DNA of 64,000 nt from Prosapia bicincta (GCA_036971475.1 JBAIZL010000003.1:83259595-83323594); one strand, 5' to 3'. Numbered from the stretch's first letter, positions 13,101 to 26,901 are shown. Notes: a model not told the origin generated them from the sequence alone. Program-made: numbers and translations.

Positions 13101-15329
13101 CCTGTGTTTGTCTATCTTGCTAGTCTGATTTTGTGAGTTTACCTCGCTATTTTGTCTGTCTGTGTCAGTCCGGAAACTCTGCCTGTGTTTGTCTATCTTA
13201 CTTATCAGAATTGGTGTGTTTACCACGCTACTTTGTCTCTCTGTGTCAGTTTCGAAGCTGTGCCTGGGTTTGTCTATCTTGCTAGTCTGATTTGGTGAGT
13301 TTACCACGCTACTTTGTCTGTCCTTGTCAGTCTCGAAGCTCTGCCTGGGTTTGTCTATCTTGCTAGTCTGATTTGGTGAGTTTACGTCTCTACTTTTTCT
13401 GTCTGTGTCAGTTTCGAAGCTGTGCCTGGGTTTGTCTATCTTGCTAGTCTGATTTGGTGAGTTTACCTCGCTAATTTGTCGGTCTGTGTCAGTCCCGAAA
13501 CTCTGCCTGGATTTTTTTATCTGGCTAGTCTGATTTGGTGAGTTTACGTCTCTACTTTTTCTGTCTGTGTCAGTTTCGAAGCTGTGCCTGGGTTTGTCTA
13601 TCTGGCTAGTCTGATTTGGTGAGTTTACCTCGCTACATTGTATGTTTGTGTCAATCTCGAAAATTTGCCTGGATTTGTTTATCTTGCTAGACAGATTTTG
13701 TGAGGTCACTCGTTACTTTGTCTGTCGGTGTCAGTTTCGAAAATCTGCCCGATTTTGTGTGTCCTGCTAGTCTGATTTGTTAAGTTTACCTCGCTACTTT
13801 GTCTGTCTGTGTCAGTCCCGAAACTCTTCCTGGGTTTGTATATCTTGCTAGTCAGATCTATATTGTCTGTCTGTGTCAGTCCAGAAACTCTGCCTGGGTT
13901 TGTCTATCTTGCTAGTCTGATTTGGTGAGTTTACCTCGCTACTTTGTCTGTCTGTGTCAGTCCCGAAACTCTGCCTGGGTTTGTCTATCTTGCTAGTCTG
14001 ATTTGGTGAGTTTACCTCGCTACTTTGTCTGTCTGTGTCAGTCCCGAAACTCTGCCTGGGTTTGTCTATCTTGCTTATCAGAATTGGTGAGTTTACCTCC
14101 CCCATTGTCTGTCTGTGTCAGTCGCGAAACTCTGCCTGGGTTTGTCTATCTTGCTAGTCAGATATGGTCAGTTTACCTCGCTCCATTGTCTGTCTGTGTC
14201 AGTCGCAAAACTCTGCATGGGTTTGTCTATCTTGCTAATCAGATTTGGTGAGTTTACCTCGCTACTTTGTCTGTCGGTGTCAGTCTCGAAAATCTGTCCG
14301 ATTTTGTGTGTCCTGCTAGTCAGATTTGGTGAGTTTACCTCCCTACTTTGTCTGTCTGTGTCCATCCCGAAACTCTTCCTGGGTTTGTACATCTTGCTAG
14401 TCAGATCTATATTGTCTGTCTGTGTCAGTCCCGCAACTCTGCCTGGGTTTGACTATCTTGCTAGTCTCCTTTGGTAAGTTTAACTCGTTACTTTGTCTGT
14501 CTGTGTCAGTCTCGAAGCTCTGCCTGGGTTTGACTATCTTGCTAGTCTGATTTGGTGAGTTTCCCTCTCTACTTTTTCTGTCTGTGTCAGTTTCGAAGCT
14601 GTTCCTGGGTTTGTCTATCTTGCTAGTCTGATTTGGTGCGTTTACCTCGCTACTTTGTCTTTCTGTGTCAGTCTCGAAGCTCTGCCTGGGTTTGTCTATC
14701 TTGCTAGTCTGATTTGGTGTGTTTACCTCTCTACTTTGTCTGTCTGTGTCAGTATCGAAGCTGTGCCTGGGTTTGTCTATCTTGCTAGTCTGATTTGGTG
14801 AGTTTACCTGGCCAATTTGTCGGTCTGTGTCAGTCCCGAAACTCTGCCTGGATTTGTTTATCTTGCTAGTCACATTTTGTGAGTTTACCTCGCTACGTTG
14901 TCTGTCTGTTTCAGCCTCGAATCTCTGCCTGAGTTTGTTTATCTTGCTACTGTGATTTGGTGAGTTTACCTTGCTACATGGTCTGTCTGTGTCAGTTGTG
15001 AAACTCTGCATGGGTTTGTCTATCTTGCTAGTCACATTTGGTGAGTATATCTCGCTACATTGTCAGTGTCAGTCGTGAATTGCTGCATGGTTTTGTCTAT
15101 CTTGCTAGTCAGATTTGGTAAATTTACGTCGCTACATTGTCTGTGCCAGTCCCGAAACTCTGCCTTGGTTTGACTATCTTGCTAGTCAGATATGGTGAGT
15201 TTACCTCGCTACTTTGTCTGTCGGTGTCAGTCTCGAAAATCAGACAAGATTTGTTGATTTTGCTAGTCAGATTTTGTGAGTTTACTTCTCGAGAATCTGC
15301 CTGAATTTGTCAATCTTGCTAGTCTGATT

Positions 15330-18300
15330 TGGTGAGTTTACCTCACTACATTTTCTGTCTGTGTCAGTCTCGATGCTCTGCCTGGGTTTTGTCTATCTTG
15401 CTAGTCTGATTTGGTGAGTTTACCTCGCTACTTTGTCTGTCTGTGTCAGTATTTAAGCTGTGCCTGGGTTCGTCTATCTTGCTAACCTGATTTGGTGAGT
15501 TTATCTCGCTACTTTGTCAGTCTGTGTCAGTCCCAAAACACTGCCTGGGTTTGTTTAGCTTGCTAGTCTGATTTGGTGACTTTACCTCGATACTTTGTCT
15601 GTCTGTGTCACTCTCGAAAATTTGGCTGGATTTGTTTATCTTGCTAGTCATATTTTGTGAGTTTACCTCGCTACTTTGTCTGTCTGTGTCAGTCTTGAAA
15701 ATCTGACTGGGTTTGTCTATCCTGCTAGTCTGATTTGGTGAGTTTACCTCGCTACTTTGTCTATCTATGTCAGTCCCGAAACTCTGCCTAGGTTTGTCTA
15801 TCTTGCTAATCAGAATTGGTGAGTTTTCTTCGCTCCATTGTCTGTATGTGGCAGTCTCGAAGCTATGCCTGGGTTTGTCTATCTTGCTAGTCTGATTTGG
15901 TGAATTTACCTCGCTAATTTGTCTGTCTGTGTCAGTCTCGAAAATTTGCCTGGATTTGTCTATCCTGCTTGTCTGATTTGGTGAGTTTACTTCGCTACAT
16001 TGCCTATCTGTGTCATGATTGGGTTTGTCTATCTTGCTAGTCAGACATATTGAGTTTACCTCGCTCCATTTTTTGTCTATGTCAGTCGCGAAACTCTGCC
16101 TGGGTTTGTTTATCTTGTTAATCAGATTTGGTGAGTTTACCTCGCTCCATTGTCTGTTTGTGTCAGTCGCGAAACTCTGCCTGGATTTGTCTATATTGCT
16201 AGTCAGATTTGGTAAATTTACCTCGCTACATTGTCTGTCTGTGTCAGTCACGATACTCTACCTGGGCCTGTTTATCTTGCTAGTCAGATTTGGAGAGTTT
16301 ACCTCGCTACTTTGTCTGTCTGTGTCAGTCTCAAAGCTCTGCCTGGGTTTGCCTATCTTGCTAGTCAGATTTGGTGAGTTAATCTCGCTACATTGTCTAT
16401 CCATGTCAGTCGCGAAAATCTGCCTGGGTTTGTCTATATTGCTAGTCAGATTTGGTAAATTTACCACGCTACATTGTCTGTCTGTGTCAGTCACGATACT
16501 CTTCCTGGGCCTGTTTATCTTGCTAGTCAGATTTGGAGAGTTTACCTCGCTACTTTGTCTGTCTGTGTCAGTCGCGAAACTCTGCCTGGGTTTGACTATC
16601 TTGCTAGTCAGATATGGTGAGCTTACCTCTCTACTTTGTCTATCTGTGTCAGTCTCGAAACTCTGCCTAGGTTTGTCTATCTTGCTAGTCTGATTTGGTG
16701 AGTTTACCTCACTAATTTGTCTGTCTGTGTCAGTCCCAACACCCTGCCTGGGTTTGTTTATCTTACTAATCTCATTTGGTGAATTTACCTCGCTACTTTT
16801 TCTGTGTGTGTCAATCTCGAAAATTTGCCTGGATTTGTTTACCTTGCTAGTCTTATTTTATGAGTTTACCTCGCTACTTTGCCTATCTGTGTCAGTCCTG
16901 GAACTCTGATTGGGTTTGTTTGTCTTGCTAGTCAGATATATTGAGTTTACCTCGCTCCATTTTTTGTCTATGTCAGGAGCGAAACTCTGCCTGGGTTTGT
17001 TTATCTTGTTAATCAGATTTTCTGAGTTAACTTAGCTACATTGTCTATCTGTGTCAGTCGCGAAAATCTGCCTGGGCTTGTCTATCTTGCTAGTCAGATC
17101 TACATTGTCTGTCTGTGTCAGTCCCGAAACTCTGCCTGGGTTTGTCTATCTTGCTAGTCTGATTTGGTGAGTTTAACTCGTTACTATGTCTGTATGTGTC
17201 AGTCTAGAAGCTCTGCCTGGGTTTGTCTATCTTTCTAGTCTGATTGGGTACGTTTACCTCGCTACTTTGTCTGTCTGTGTCAGTCTCGAGGCTGTTCCTG
17301 GGTTTGTTTATCTTGCTAGTCTGATTTGGTGAGTTTACCTTGCTAATTTGTCTGTCTGTGTCAGTCCCGAATATCTGCCTGGGTTTCTCTATCTTTTTAG
17401 TCTGATTTTTTGAGTTTACCTCGCTAATGTTTCTGTCTGTTCCAGTCCCGAAACTCTTCCTGGGTTTGTTTATCTTGCTAGTCTGATTTGGTGAGTTTAC
17501 CTCGCTACATTGTCTGTATTATTCATTCCGGAAACTCTGCCTTGCTTTGTCTATCTTGCTAGTCAGATATGGTGAGTTTACCTCGCTCCATTGTCTGTCA
17601 GTGACAGTCGCGAAATTCTGCCTGGGTTTGGCCATCTTGCTAGTCAGATTTGGCGAGTTAACCTCGCTCCATTTTCTGTCTGTGTCAGTCGCGAAACTCT
17701 GCCTGTGTTTGTCTATATTCCTAGTCAGATTTTGTAAATTTACCTCGCTACATTGTCTATCCATGTCAGTCGCGAAAATCTGCCTGGGTTTGTTTATCTT
17801 GCTAGTGTGATTTGATGAGTTTACCTCGCTACATTGTCTGTCTGTTTCAGTCTCGAAACTCTGCTCGGGTTTGTCTATTTTGCTAGTCAGATTTTGTAAA
17901 TTTACCTCGCTACATTGTCTGTGTCAGGCTCGAAACTCGTCCTGGGTTTGTTTATCTTGCTCGTCAGATTTTGTGAGTTTACCTCTCTACATTGTCAGTC
18001 TGTGTCAGTCACGAAACTCTTTCTGGGCCTGTTTATCTTGCTAGTCTGATTTGGTGAGTTTACCTCACTACATTTTCTGTCTGTGTCAGTCTCGATGCTC
18101 TGCCTGGGTTTGTCTATCTTGCTAGTCTGATTTGGTGAGTTTACCTCGCTACTTGGTCTGTCTGTGTCAGTATTTAAGCTGTGCCTGGGTACGTCTATCT
18201 TGCTAACCTGATTTGGTGAGTTTATCTCGCTACTTTGTCAGTCTGTGTCAGTCCCAAAACACTGCCTGGGTTTGTTTAGCTTGCTAGTCCGATTTGGTGA

Positions 18301-21300
18301 CGTTACCTCGATACTTTGTCTGTCTGTGTCACTCTCGAAAATTTGGCTGGATTTGTTTATCTTGCTAGTCATATTTTGTGAGTTTACCTCGCTACTATGT
18401 CTGTCTGTGTCAGTCTTGAAAATCTGACTGGGTTTGTCTATCCTGCTAGTCTGATTTGGTGAGTTTACCTCGCTACTTTGTCTATCTATGTCAGTCCCGA
18501 AACTCTGCCTAGGTTTGTCTATCTTGCTAATCAGAATTGGTGAGTTTGCTTCGCTCCATCGTCTGTATGTGGCAGTCTCGAAGCTATGCCTGGGTTTGTC
18601 TATCTTGCTAGTCTGATTTGGTGAGTTTACCTCTCTAATTTGTCTGTCTGTATCAGTCCCAAAACCCTGCTTGGGTTTGTTTATCTTGCTAGTCTGATTC
18701 GGTGAATTTACCTCGCTACTTTGTCTGTCTGTGTCATGATTGGGTTTGTCTATCTTGCTAGTCAGACATATTGAGTTTACCTCGCTCCATTTTTTGTCTA
18801 TGTCAGTCGCGAAACTCTGCCTGGGTTTGTTTATCTTGTTAATCAGATTTGGTGAGTTTACCTCGCTCCATTGTCTGTTTGTGTCAGTCGCAAAACTCTG
18901 CCTGGATTTGTCTATATTGCTAGTCAGATTTGGTAAATTTACCTCGCTACATTGTCTGTGTCAGGCTCGAAACTCGTCCTGGGTTTGTTTATCTTGCTCG
19001 TCAGATTTGGTGAGTTTACCTCTCTACATTGTCTGTCTGTGTCAGTCTCGAAGCTCTGCCTGGGTTTGCCTATCTTTGCTAGTCAGATTTGGTGAGTTAA
19101 TCTCGCTACATTGTCTATCCATGTCAGTCGCGAAAATCTGCCTGGGTTTGTCTATATTGCTAGTCAGATTTGGTAAATTTACCACGCTACATTGTCTGTC
19201 TGTGTCAGTCACGATACTCTTCCTGGGCCTGTTTATCTTGCTAGTCAGATTTGGAGAGTTTACCTCGCTACTTTGTCTGTCTGTGTCAGTCGCGAAACTC
19301 TGCCTGGGTTTGACTATCTTGCTAGTCAGATATGGTGAGCTTACCTCTCTACTTTGTCTATCTGTGTCAGTCTCGAAACTCTGCCTAGGTTTGTCTATCT
19401 TGCTAGTCTGATTTGGTGAATTTACCTCGCTACTTTTTCTGTCTGTGTCAATCTCGAAAATTTGCCTGGATTTGTTTATCTTGTTAATCAGATTTTCTGA
19501 GTTAACTTAGCTACATTGTCCATCTGTGTCAGTCGCGAAAATCTGCCTGGGCTTGTCTATCTTGCTAGTCAGATCTACATTGTCTGTCTGTGTCAGTCCC
19601 GAAACTCTGCCTGGGTTTGTCTATCTTGTTAGTCTGATTTGGTGAGTTTAACTCGTTACTATGTCTGTATGTGTCAGTCTAGAAGCTCTGCCTGGGTTTG
19701 TCTATCTTTCTAGTCTGATTGGGTACGTTTACCTTGCTACTTTGTCTGTCTGTGTCAGTCTCGAGGCTGTTCCTGGGTTTGTTTATCTTGCTAGTCTGAT
19801 TTGGTGAGTTTAACTTGCTAATTTGTCTGTCTGTGTCAGTCCCGAATATCTGCCTGGGTTTCTCTATCTTTTTAGTCTGATTTTTTGAGTTTACCTCGCT
19901 AATGTTTCTGTCTGTGCCAGTCCCGAAACTCTTCCTGGGTTTGTTTATCTTGCTAGTCTGATTTGGTGAGTTTACCTCGCTACATTGTCTGTATTATTCA
20001 TTCCGGAAACTATGCCTTGCTTTGTCTATCTTGCTAGTCAGATATGGTGAGTTTACCTCGCTCCATTGTCTGTCAGTGTCAGTCGCGAAATTCTGCCTGG
20101 GTTTGTCTATCTTGCTAGTCAGATTTGGTAAATTTACCTCGCTACATTGTCTGCGTCAGGCTCGAAACTCGTCCTGGGTTTGTTTATCTTGCTCGTCAGA
20201 TTTTGTGAGTTTACCTCTCTACATTGTCAGTCTGTGTCAGTCACGAAACTCTTTCTGGGCCTGTTTATCTTGCTAGTCTGATTTGGTGAGTTTACCTCAC
20301 TACATTTTCTGTCTGTGTCAGTCTCGATGCTCTGCCTGGGTTTGTCTATCTTGCTAGTCTGATTTGGTGAGTTTACCTCGCTACTTTGTCTGTCTGTGTC
20401 AGTATTTAAGCTGTGCCTGGGTTCGTCTATCTTGCTAACCTGATTTGGTGAGTTTATCTCGCTACTTTGTCAGTCTGTGTCAGTCCCAAAACACTGCCTG
20501 GGTTTGTTTAGCTTGCTAGTCCGATTAGGTGACTTTACCTCGATACTTTGTCTGTCTGTGTCACTCTCGAAAATTTGGCTGGATTTGTTTATCTTGCTAG
20601 TCATATTTTGTGAGTTTACCTCGCTACTTTGTCTGTCTGTGTCAGTCTTGAAAATCTGACTGGGTTTGTCTATCCTGTTAGTCTGATTTGGTGAGTTTAC
20701 CTCGCTACTTTGTCTATCTATGTCAGTCCCGAAACTCTGCCTAGGTTTGTCTATCTTGCTAATCAGAATTGGTGAGTTTGCTTCGCTCCATTGTCTGTAT
20801 GTGGCAGTCTCGAAGCTATGCCTGGGTTTGTCTATCTTGCTAGTCTGATTTGGTGAGTTTACCTCGCTAATTTGTCTGTCTGTATCAGTCCCAAAACCCT
20901 GCCTGGGTTTGTTTATCTTGCTAGTCTGATTTGGTGAATTTACCTCGCTACTTTGTCTGTCTGTGTCAGTCTCGAAAATTTGCCTGGATTTGTCTATCCT
21001 GCTTGTCTGATTTGGTGAGTTTACTTCGCTACATTGCCTATCTGTGTCATGATTGGGTTTGTCTATCTTGCTAGTCAGACATATTGAGTTTACCTCGCTC
21101 CATTTTTTGTCTATGTCAGTCGCGAAACTCTGCCTGGGTTTGTTTATCTTGTTAATCAGATTTGGTGAGTTTACCTCGCTCCATTGTCTGTTTGTGTCAG
21201 TCGCGAAACTCTGCCTGGATTTGTCCATATTGCTAGTCAGATTTGGTAAATTTACCTCGCTACATTGTCTGTGTCAGGCTCGAAACTCGTCCTGGGTTTC

Positions 21301-24300
21301 TTTATCTTGCTCGTCAGATTTTGTGAGTTTACCTCTCTACATTGTCAGTCTGTGTCAGTCACGAAACTCTTTCTGGGCCTGTTTATCTTGCTAGTCTGAT
21401 TTGGTGAGTTTACCTCACTACATTTTCTGTCTGTGTCAGTCTCGATGCTCTGCCTGGGTTTGTCTATCTTGCTAGTCTGATTTGGTGAGTTTACCTCGCT
21501 ACTTTGTCTGTCTGTGTCAGTATTTAAGCTGTGCCTGGGTTCGTCTATCTTGCTAACCTGATTTGGTGAGTTTATCTCGCTACTTTGTCAGTCTGTGTCA
21601 GTCCCAAAACACTGCCTGGGTTTGTTTAGCTTGCTAGTCTGATTTGGAGACTTTACCTCGATACTTTGTCTGTCTGTGTCACTCTCGAAAATTTGGCTGG
21701 ATTTGTTTATCTTGCTAGTCATATTTTATGAGTTTACCTCGCTACTTTGTCTATCTATGTCAGTCCCGAAACTCTGCCTAGGTTTGTCTATCTTGCTAAT
21801 CAGAATTGGTGAGTTTGCTTCGCTCCATCGTCTGTATGTGGCAGTCTCGAAGCTATGCCTGGGTTTGTCTATCTTGCTAGTCTGATTTGGTGAGTTTACC
21901 TCTCTACATTGTCTGTCTGTGTCAGTCTCGAAGCTCTGCCTGGGTTTGCCTATCTTGCTAGTCAGATTTGGTGAGTTAATCTCGCTACATTGTCTATCCA
22001 TGTCAGTCGCGAAAATCTGCCTGGGTTTGTCTATATTGCTAGTCAGATTTGGTAAATTTACCACGCTACATTGTCTGTCTGTGTCAGTCACGATACTCTT
22101 CCTGGGCCTGTTTATCTTGCTAGTCAGATTTGGAGAGTTTACCTCGCTACTTTGTCTGTCTGTGTCAGTCCCGAAACTCTGCCTGGGTTTGACTATCTTG
22201 CTAGTCAGATATGGTGAGCTTACCTCTCTACTTTGTCTATCTGTGTCACTCTCGAAACTCTGCCTAGGTTTGTCTATCTTGCTAGTCTGATTTGGTGAGT
22301 TTACCTCACTAATTTGTCTGTCTGTGTCAGTCCCAAAACCCTGCCTGGGTTTGTTTATCTTACTAATCTCATTTGGTGAATTTACCTCGCTACTTTTTCT
22401 GTCTGTGTCAATCTCGAAAATTTGCCTGGATTTGTTTATCTTGCTAGTCTTATTTTATGAGTTTACCTCGCTACTTTGCCTATCTGTGTCAGTCCTGGAA
22501 CTCTGATTGGGTTTGTCTGTCTTGCTAGTCAGATATATTGAGTTTACCTCGCTCCATTTTTTGTCTATGTCAGGAGCGAACCTCTGCCTGGGTTTGTTTA
22601 TCTTGCTAGTCTGATTTGGTGAGTTTAACTCGTTACTATGTCTGTATGTGTCAGTCTAGAAGCTCTGCCTGGGTTTGTCTATCTTTCTAGTCTGATTGGG
22701 TAAGTTTACCTCGCTACTTTGTCTGTCTGTGTCAGTCTCGAGGCTGTTCCTGGGTTTGTTTATCTTGCTAGTCTGATTTGGTGAGTTTACCTTGCTAATT
22801 TGTCTGTCTGTGTCAGTCCCGAATATCTGCCTGGGTTTCTCTATCTTTTATAGTCTGATTTTTTGAGTTTACCTCGCTAATTTTTCTGTCTGTGCCAGTC
22901 CCGAAACTCTTCCTGGGTTTGTTTATCTTGCTAGTCTGATTTGGTGAGTTTACCTCGCTACATTGTCTGTATTATTCATTCCGGAAACTCTGCCTTGCTT
23001 TGTCTATCTTGCTAGTCAGATATGGTGAGTTTACCTCGCTCCATTGTCTGTCAGTGTCAGTCGCGAAATTCTGCCTGGGTTTGGCCATCTTGCTAGTCAG
23101 ATTTGGTGAGTTAACCTCGCTCCATTTTCTGTCTGTGTCAGTCGCGAAACTCTGCCTGTGTTTGTCTATATTGCTAGGAAGATTTGGTGAGTTAATCTCG
23201 CTACATTGTCTATTCATGTCAGTCGCGAAAATCTGCCTGGGTTTGTTTATCTTGCTAGTGTGATTTGATGAGTTTACCTCGCTACATTGTCTGTCTGTTT
23301 CAGTCTCGAAACTCTGCCCGGGTTTGTCCATCTTGCTAGTCAGATTTGGTAAATTCACCTCGCTACATTGTCTGTGTCAGGCTCGAAACTCGTCCTGGGT
23401 TTGTTTATCTTGCTCGTCAGATTTTGTGAGTTTACCTCTCTACATTGTCAGTCTGTGTCAGTCACGAAACTCTTTCTGGGCCTGTTTATCTTGCTAGTCT
23501 GATTTGGTGAGTTTACCTCACTACATTTTCTGTCTGTGTCAGTCTCGATGCTCTGCCTGGGTTTGTCTATCTTGCTAGTCTGATTTGGTGAGTTTACCTC
23601 GCTACTTTGTCTGTCTGTGTCAGTATTTAAGCTGTGCCTGGGTTCGTCTATCTTGCTAACCTGATTTGGTGAGTTTATCTCGCTACTTTGTCAGTCTGTG
23701 TCAGTCCCAAAACACTGCCTGGGTTTGTTTAGCTTGCTAGTCTGATTTGGTGACTTTACCTCGATACTTTGTCTGTCTGTGTCACTCTCGAAAATTTGGC
23801 TGGATTTGTTTATCTTGCTAGTCATATTTTATGAGTTTACCTCGCTACTTTGTCTGTCTGTGTCAGTCTTGAAAATCTGACTGGGTTTGTCTATCCTGCT
23901 AGTCTGATTTGGTGAGTTTACCTCGCTACTTTGTCTATCTATGTCAGTCCCGAAACTCTGCCTAGGTTTGTCTATCTTGCTAATCAGAATTGGTGAGTTT
24001 GCTTCGCTCCATTGTCTGTATGTGGCAGTCTCGAAGCTATGCCTGGGTTTGTCTATCTTGCTAGTCTGATTTGGTGAGTTTACCTCGCTAATTTGTCTGT
24101 CTGTATCAGTCCCAAAACCCTGCCTGGGTTTGTTAATCTTGCTAGTCTGATTTGGTGAATTTACCTCGCTACTTTGTCTGTCTGTGTCAGTCTCGAAAAT
24201 TTGCCTGGATTTGTCTATCCTGCTTGTCTGATTTGGTGAGTTTACTTCGCTACATTGCCTATCTGTGTCATGATTTTGTTTGTCTATCTTGCTAGTCAGA

Positions 24301-25970
24301 CATATTGAGTTTACCTCGCTCCATTTTTTGTCTATGTCAGTCGCGAAACTCTGCCTGGGTTTGTTTATCTTGTTAATCAGATTTGGTGAGTTTACCTCGC
24401 TCCATTGTCTGTTTGTGTCAGTCGCGAAACTCTGCCTGGATTTGTCTATATTGCTAGTCAGATTTGGTAAATTTACCTCGCTACATTGTCTGTGTCAGGC
24501 TCGAAACTCGTCCTGGGTTTGTTTATCTTGCTCGTCAGATTTGGTGAGTTTACCTCTCTACATTGTCTGTCTGTGTCAGTCTCGAAGCTCTGCCTGGGTT
24601 TGCCTATCTTTGCTAGTCAGATTTGGTGAGTTAATCTCGCTACATTGTCTATCCATGTCAGTCGCGAAAATCTGCCTGGGTTTGTCTATATTGCTAGTCA
24701 GATTTGGTAAATTTACCCCGCTACATTGTCTGTCTGTGTCAGTCACGATACTCTTCCTGGGCCTGTTTATCTTGCTAGTCAGATTTGGAGAGTTTACCTC
24801 GCTACTTTGTCTGTCTGTGTCAGTCCCGAAACTCTGCCTGGGTTTGACTATCTTGCTAGTCAGATATGGTGAGCTTACCTCTCTACTTTGTCTATCTGTG
24901 TCAGTCTCGAAACTCTGCCTAGGTTTGTCTATCTTGCTAGTCTGATTTGGTGAGTTTACCTCACTAATTTGTCTGTCTGTGTCAGTCCCAACACCCTGCC
25001 TGGGTTTGTTTATCTTACTAATCTCATTTGGTGAATTTACCTCGCTACTTTTTCTGTCTGTGTCAATCTCGAAAATTTGCCTGGATTTGTTTATCTTGCT
25101 AGTCTTATTTTATGAGTTTACCTCGCTACTTTGCCTATCTGTGTCAGTCCTGGAACTCTGATTGGGTTTGTCTGTCTTGCTAGTCAGATATATTGAGTTT
25201 ACCTCGCTCCATTTTTTGTCTATGTCAGGAGCGAAACTCTGCCTGGGTTTGTTTATCTTGTTAATCAGATTTTCTGAGTTAACTTAGCTACATTGTCTAT
25301 CTGTGTCAGTCGCGAAAATCTGCCTGGGCTTGTCTATCTTGCTAGTCAGATCTACATTGTCTGTCTGTGTCAGTCCCGAAACTCTGCCTCGGTTTGTCTA
25401 TCTTGCTAGTCTGATTTGGTGAGTTTACCTCGCTACATTGTCTGTATTATTCATTCCGGAAACTCTGCCTTGCTTTGTCTATCTTGCTAGTCAGATATGG
25501 TGAGTTTACCTCGCTCCATTGTCTGTCAGTGTCAGTCGCGAAATTCTGCCTGGGTTTGACCATCTTGCTAGTCAGATTTGGTGAGTTAACCTCGCTCCAT
25601 TTTCTGTCTGTGTCAGTCGCGAAACTCTGCCTGTGTTTGTCTATATTGCTAGGAAGATTTGGTGAGTTAATCTCGCTACATTGTCTATCCATGTCAGTCG
25701 CGAAAATCTGCCTGGGTTTGTTTATCTTGCTAGTGTGATTTGATGAGTTTACCTCGCTACATTGTCTGTCTGTTTCAGTCTCGAAACTCTGCCCGGGTTT
25801 GTCTATCTTGCTAGTCAGATTTGGTAAATTTACCTCGCTACATTGTCTGTGTCAGGCTCGAAACTCGTCCTGGGTTTGTTTATCTTGCTCGTCAGATTTT
25901 GTGAGTTTACCTCTCTACATTGTCAGTCTGTGTCAGTCACGAAACTCTTTCTGGGCCTGTTTATCTTGAT
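15330..25970. repeat. Higher-order repeat domain of array 1
   Basis: The same ordered succession of diverged units recurs about five times. The landmark CTCACTACATTTTCTGTCTG followed by CTCGATGCTCTGCC appears near 15.34, 18.06, 20.29, 21.41 and 23.51 kb, giving periods of about 2.7, 2.2, 1.1 and 2.1 kb. A second landmark, a short unit containing GTGTCATGATTGGGTTTG or its variant, appears near 16.01, 18.73, 21.04 and 24.27 kb. The unequal spacing shows that whole groups of units were gained or lost between copies, as unequal crossing-over would produce. Confidence 0.85.
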
Positions 25971-26690
25971 CGTCAGATTTGGAGAGTTTACCTCGCTACA
26001 TTGTCTGTCTGTGTCAGTCGCGAAACTCTTCCTGGGTTAGTTTATCTTGCTAGTCAGATTTGGTGAGTTTTCCTCGTTACATTGTCTGTCTGTGTCAGTC
26101 GCGAAATTCTGTCTGGGTTTCTTTATCTCATTAGTCTGATTTGGTGAGTTTTCCTCGTTACATTGTCTGTCTGTGTCAGTCGCGAAATTCTGTCTGGGTT
26201 TCTTTATCTCATTAGTCTGATTTGGTGAGTTTACCTCGCTCCATTGTCTGTCTGTGTCAGTATCGAAATTCTGCCTGGGTTGTTTATTTTTCTAGTCCGA
26301 TTTGGTGAGTATACCTCGTTACATTGTCTATCTGTGTCAGTCGCGAAATTCTGCCTGGATTATTTTATCTTGCTAGTCAGATATGGTGAGCTTACCTCGT
26401 TACATTGTCTGTCTGTGTCAGTCGCGAAATTCTGTCTGGATTAGTTTATCTTGCTAGTCTGAATTGGTGAGTTTATTTCGCTACATTGTCTGTCTGTGTC
26501 ATTCGCGAAACTCTGCCTGTGTTTGTTTATCTTGCTAGTCTGTTTTGGTGAGTTGACCTCTTTACATTGTCTGTCTGTGTCAGTCGCGAAATTTGTCTTG
26601 TGTCTGTTTATTTTGCTACTCAGTCTAGGTATTTCTACCGTGCTACTTAGTTTGACGGTGTCAGTCGTTTAACTCTGCTTCGTATATCTA
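25971..26690. repeat. Decayed right edge of array 1
   Basis: The last roughly nine units diverge progressively (GTCTTGTGTCTG, CAGTCGTTTAACTCTGC) and then lose the pattern. A single 81-bp unit is duplicated in perfect tandem at about 26,065-26,225. Terminal decay of this kind is usual at satellite borders, where homogenisation is weakest. Confidence 0.8.
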
Positions 26691-26846
26691 CTTTGTAAGT
26701 TTGTTGTGGAGTGTTTATGTCGCTACTTTGCTGGTCTTCCTAAAACGGATTCATTCTACTATTTATGCATTTAGTTATTGTTAGTAAAAAAATGGTTGAT
26801 GTGAAATAAATCAATTTTTTTTCCTAAGGGATAAAATAAATTACTG
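26691..26846. other. AT-rich spacer between array 1 and the Osiris 3' end
   Basis: About 155 bp of unique, T/A-rich sequence. It forms the downstream flank of the minus-strand gene. No gene or repeat is visible here. Confidence 0.7.
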
Positions 26847-26852
26847 TTTATT
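26847..26852 (-). terminator. Poly(A) signal AATAAA of the Osiris gene
   Basis: TTTATT on the + strand reads AATAAA on the minus strand, about 50 nt after the TAG stop codon at 26,904-26,902. Distance and hexamer fit a standard animal cleavage and polyadenylation signal. Actual use is inferred. Confidence 0.55.
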
Positions 26853-26901
26853 TGGTATTTTTTTTATATAATAAATAAAGTATTATTTACAGTCAGTATG
26901 T

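Larger units (their letters stand above)
1..26690. repeat. Satellite array 1, 81-bp unit family
   Basis: The whole segment is head-to-tail copies of one unit of 81 bp, about 330 in all by length. Constant blocks on the + strand are CGAAGCTCTGCCTG (or CGAAACTCTGCCTG), TCTATCTTGCTAGTC and GGTGAGTTTACC followed by CGCTAC and TTGTCTGTCTGTGTCAG. Variants of 64 bp (17 bp missing after AGTCAGATCT) and 77 bp (one CTGT missing) are interspersed from about 3.3 kb onward. Because 81 is divisible by 3, frames on both strands stay open across many units. The array runs off the left edge of the window, so its full length is unknown. It ends about 160 bp beyond the poly(A) signal of the Osiris gene. It shares no evident unit similarity with array 2. 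Confidence 0.97.
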
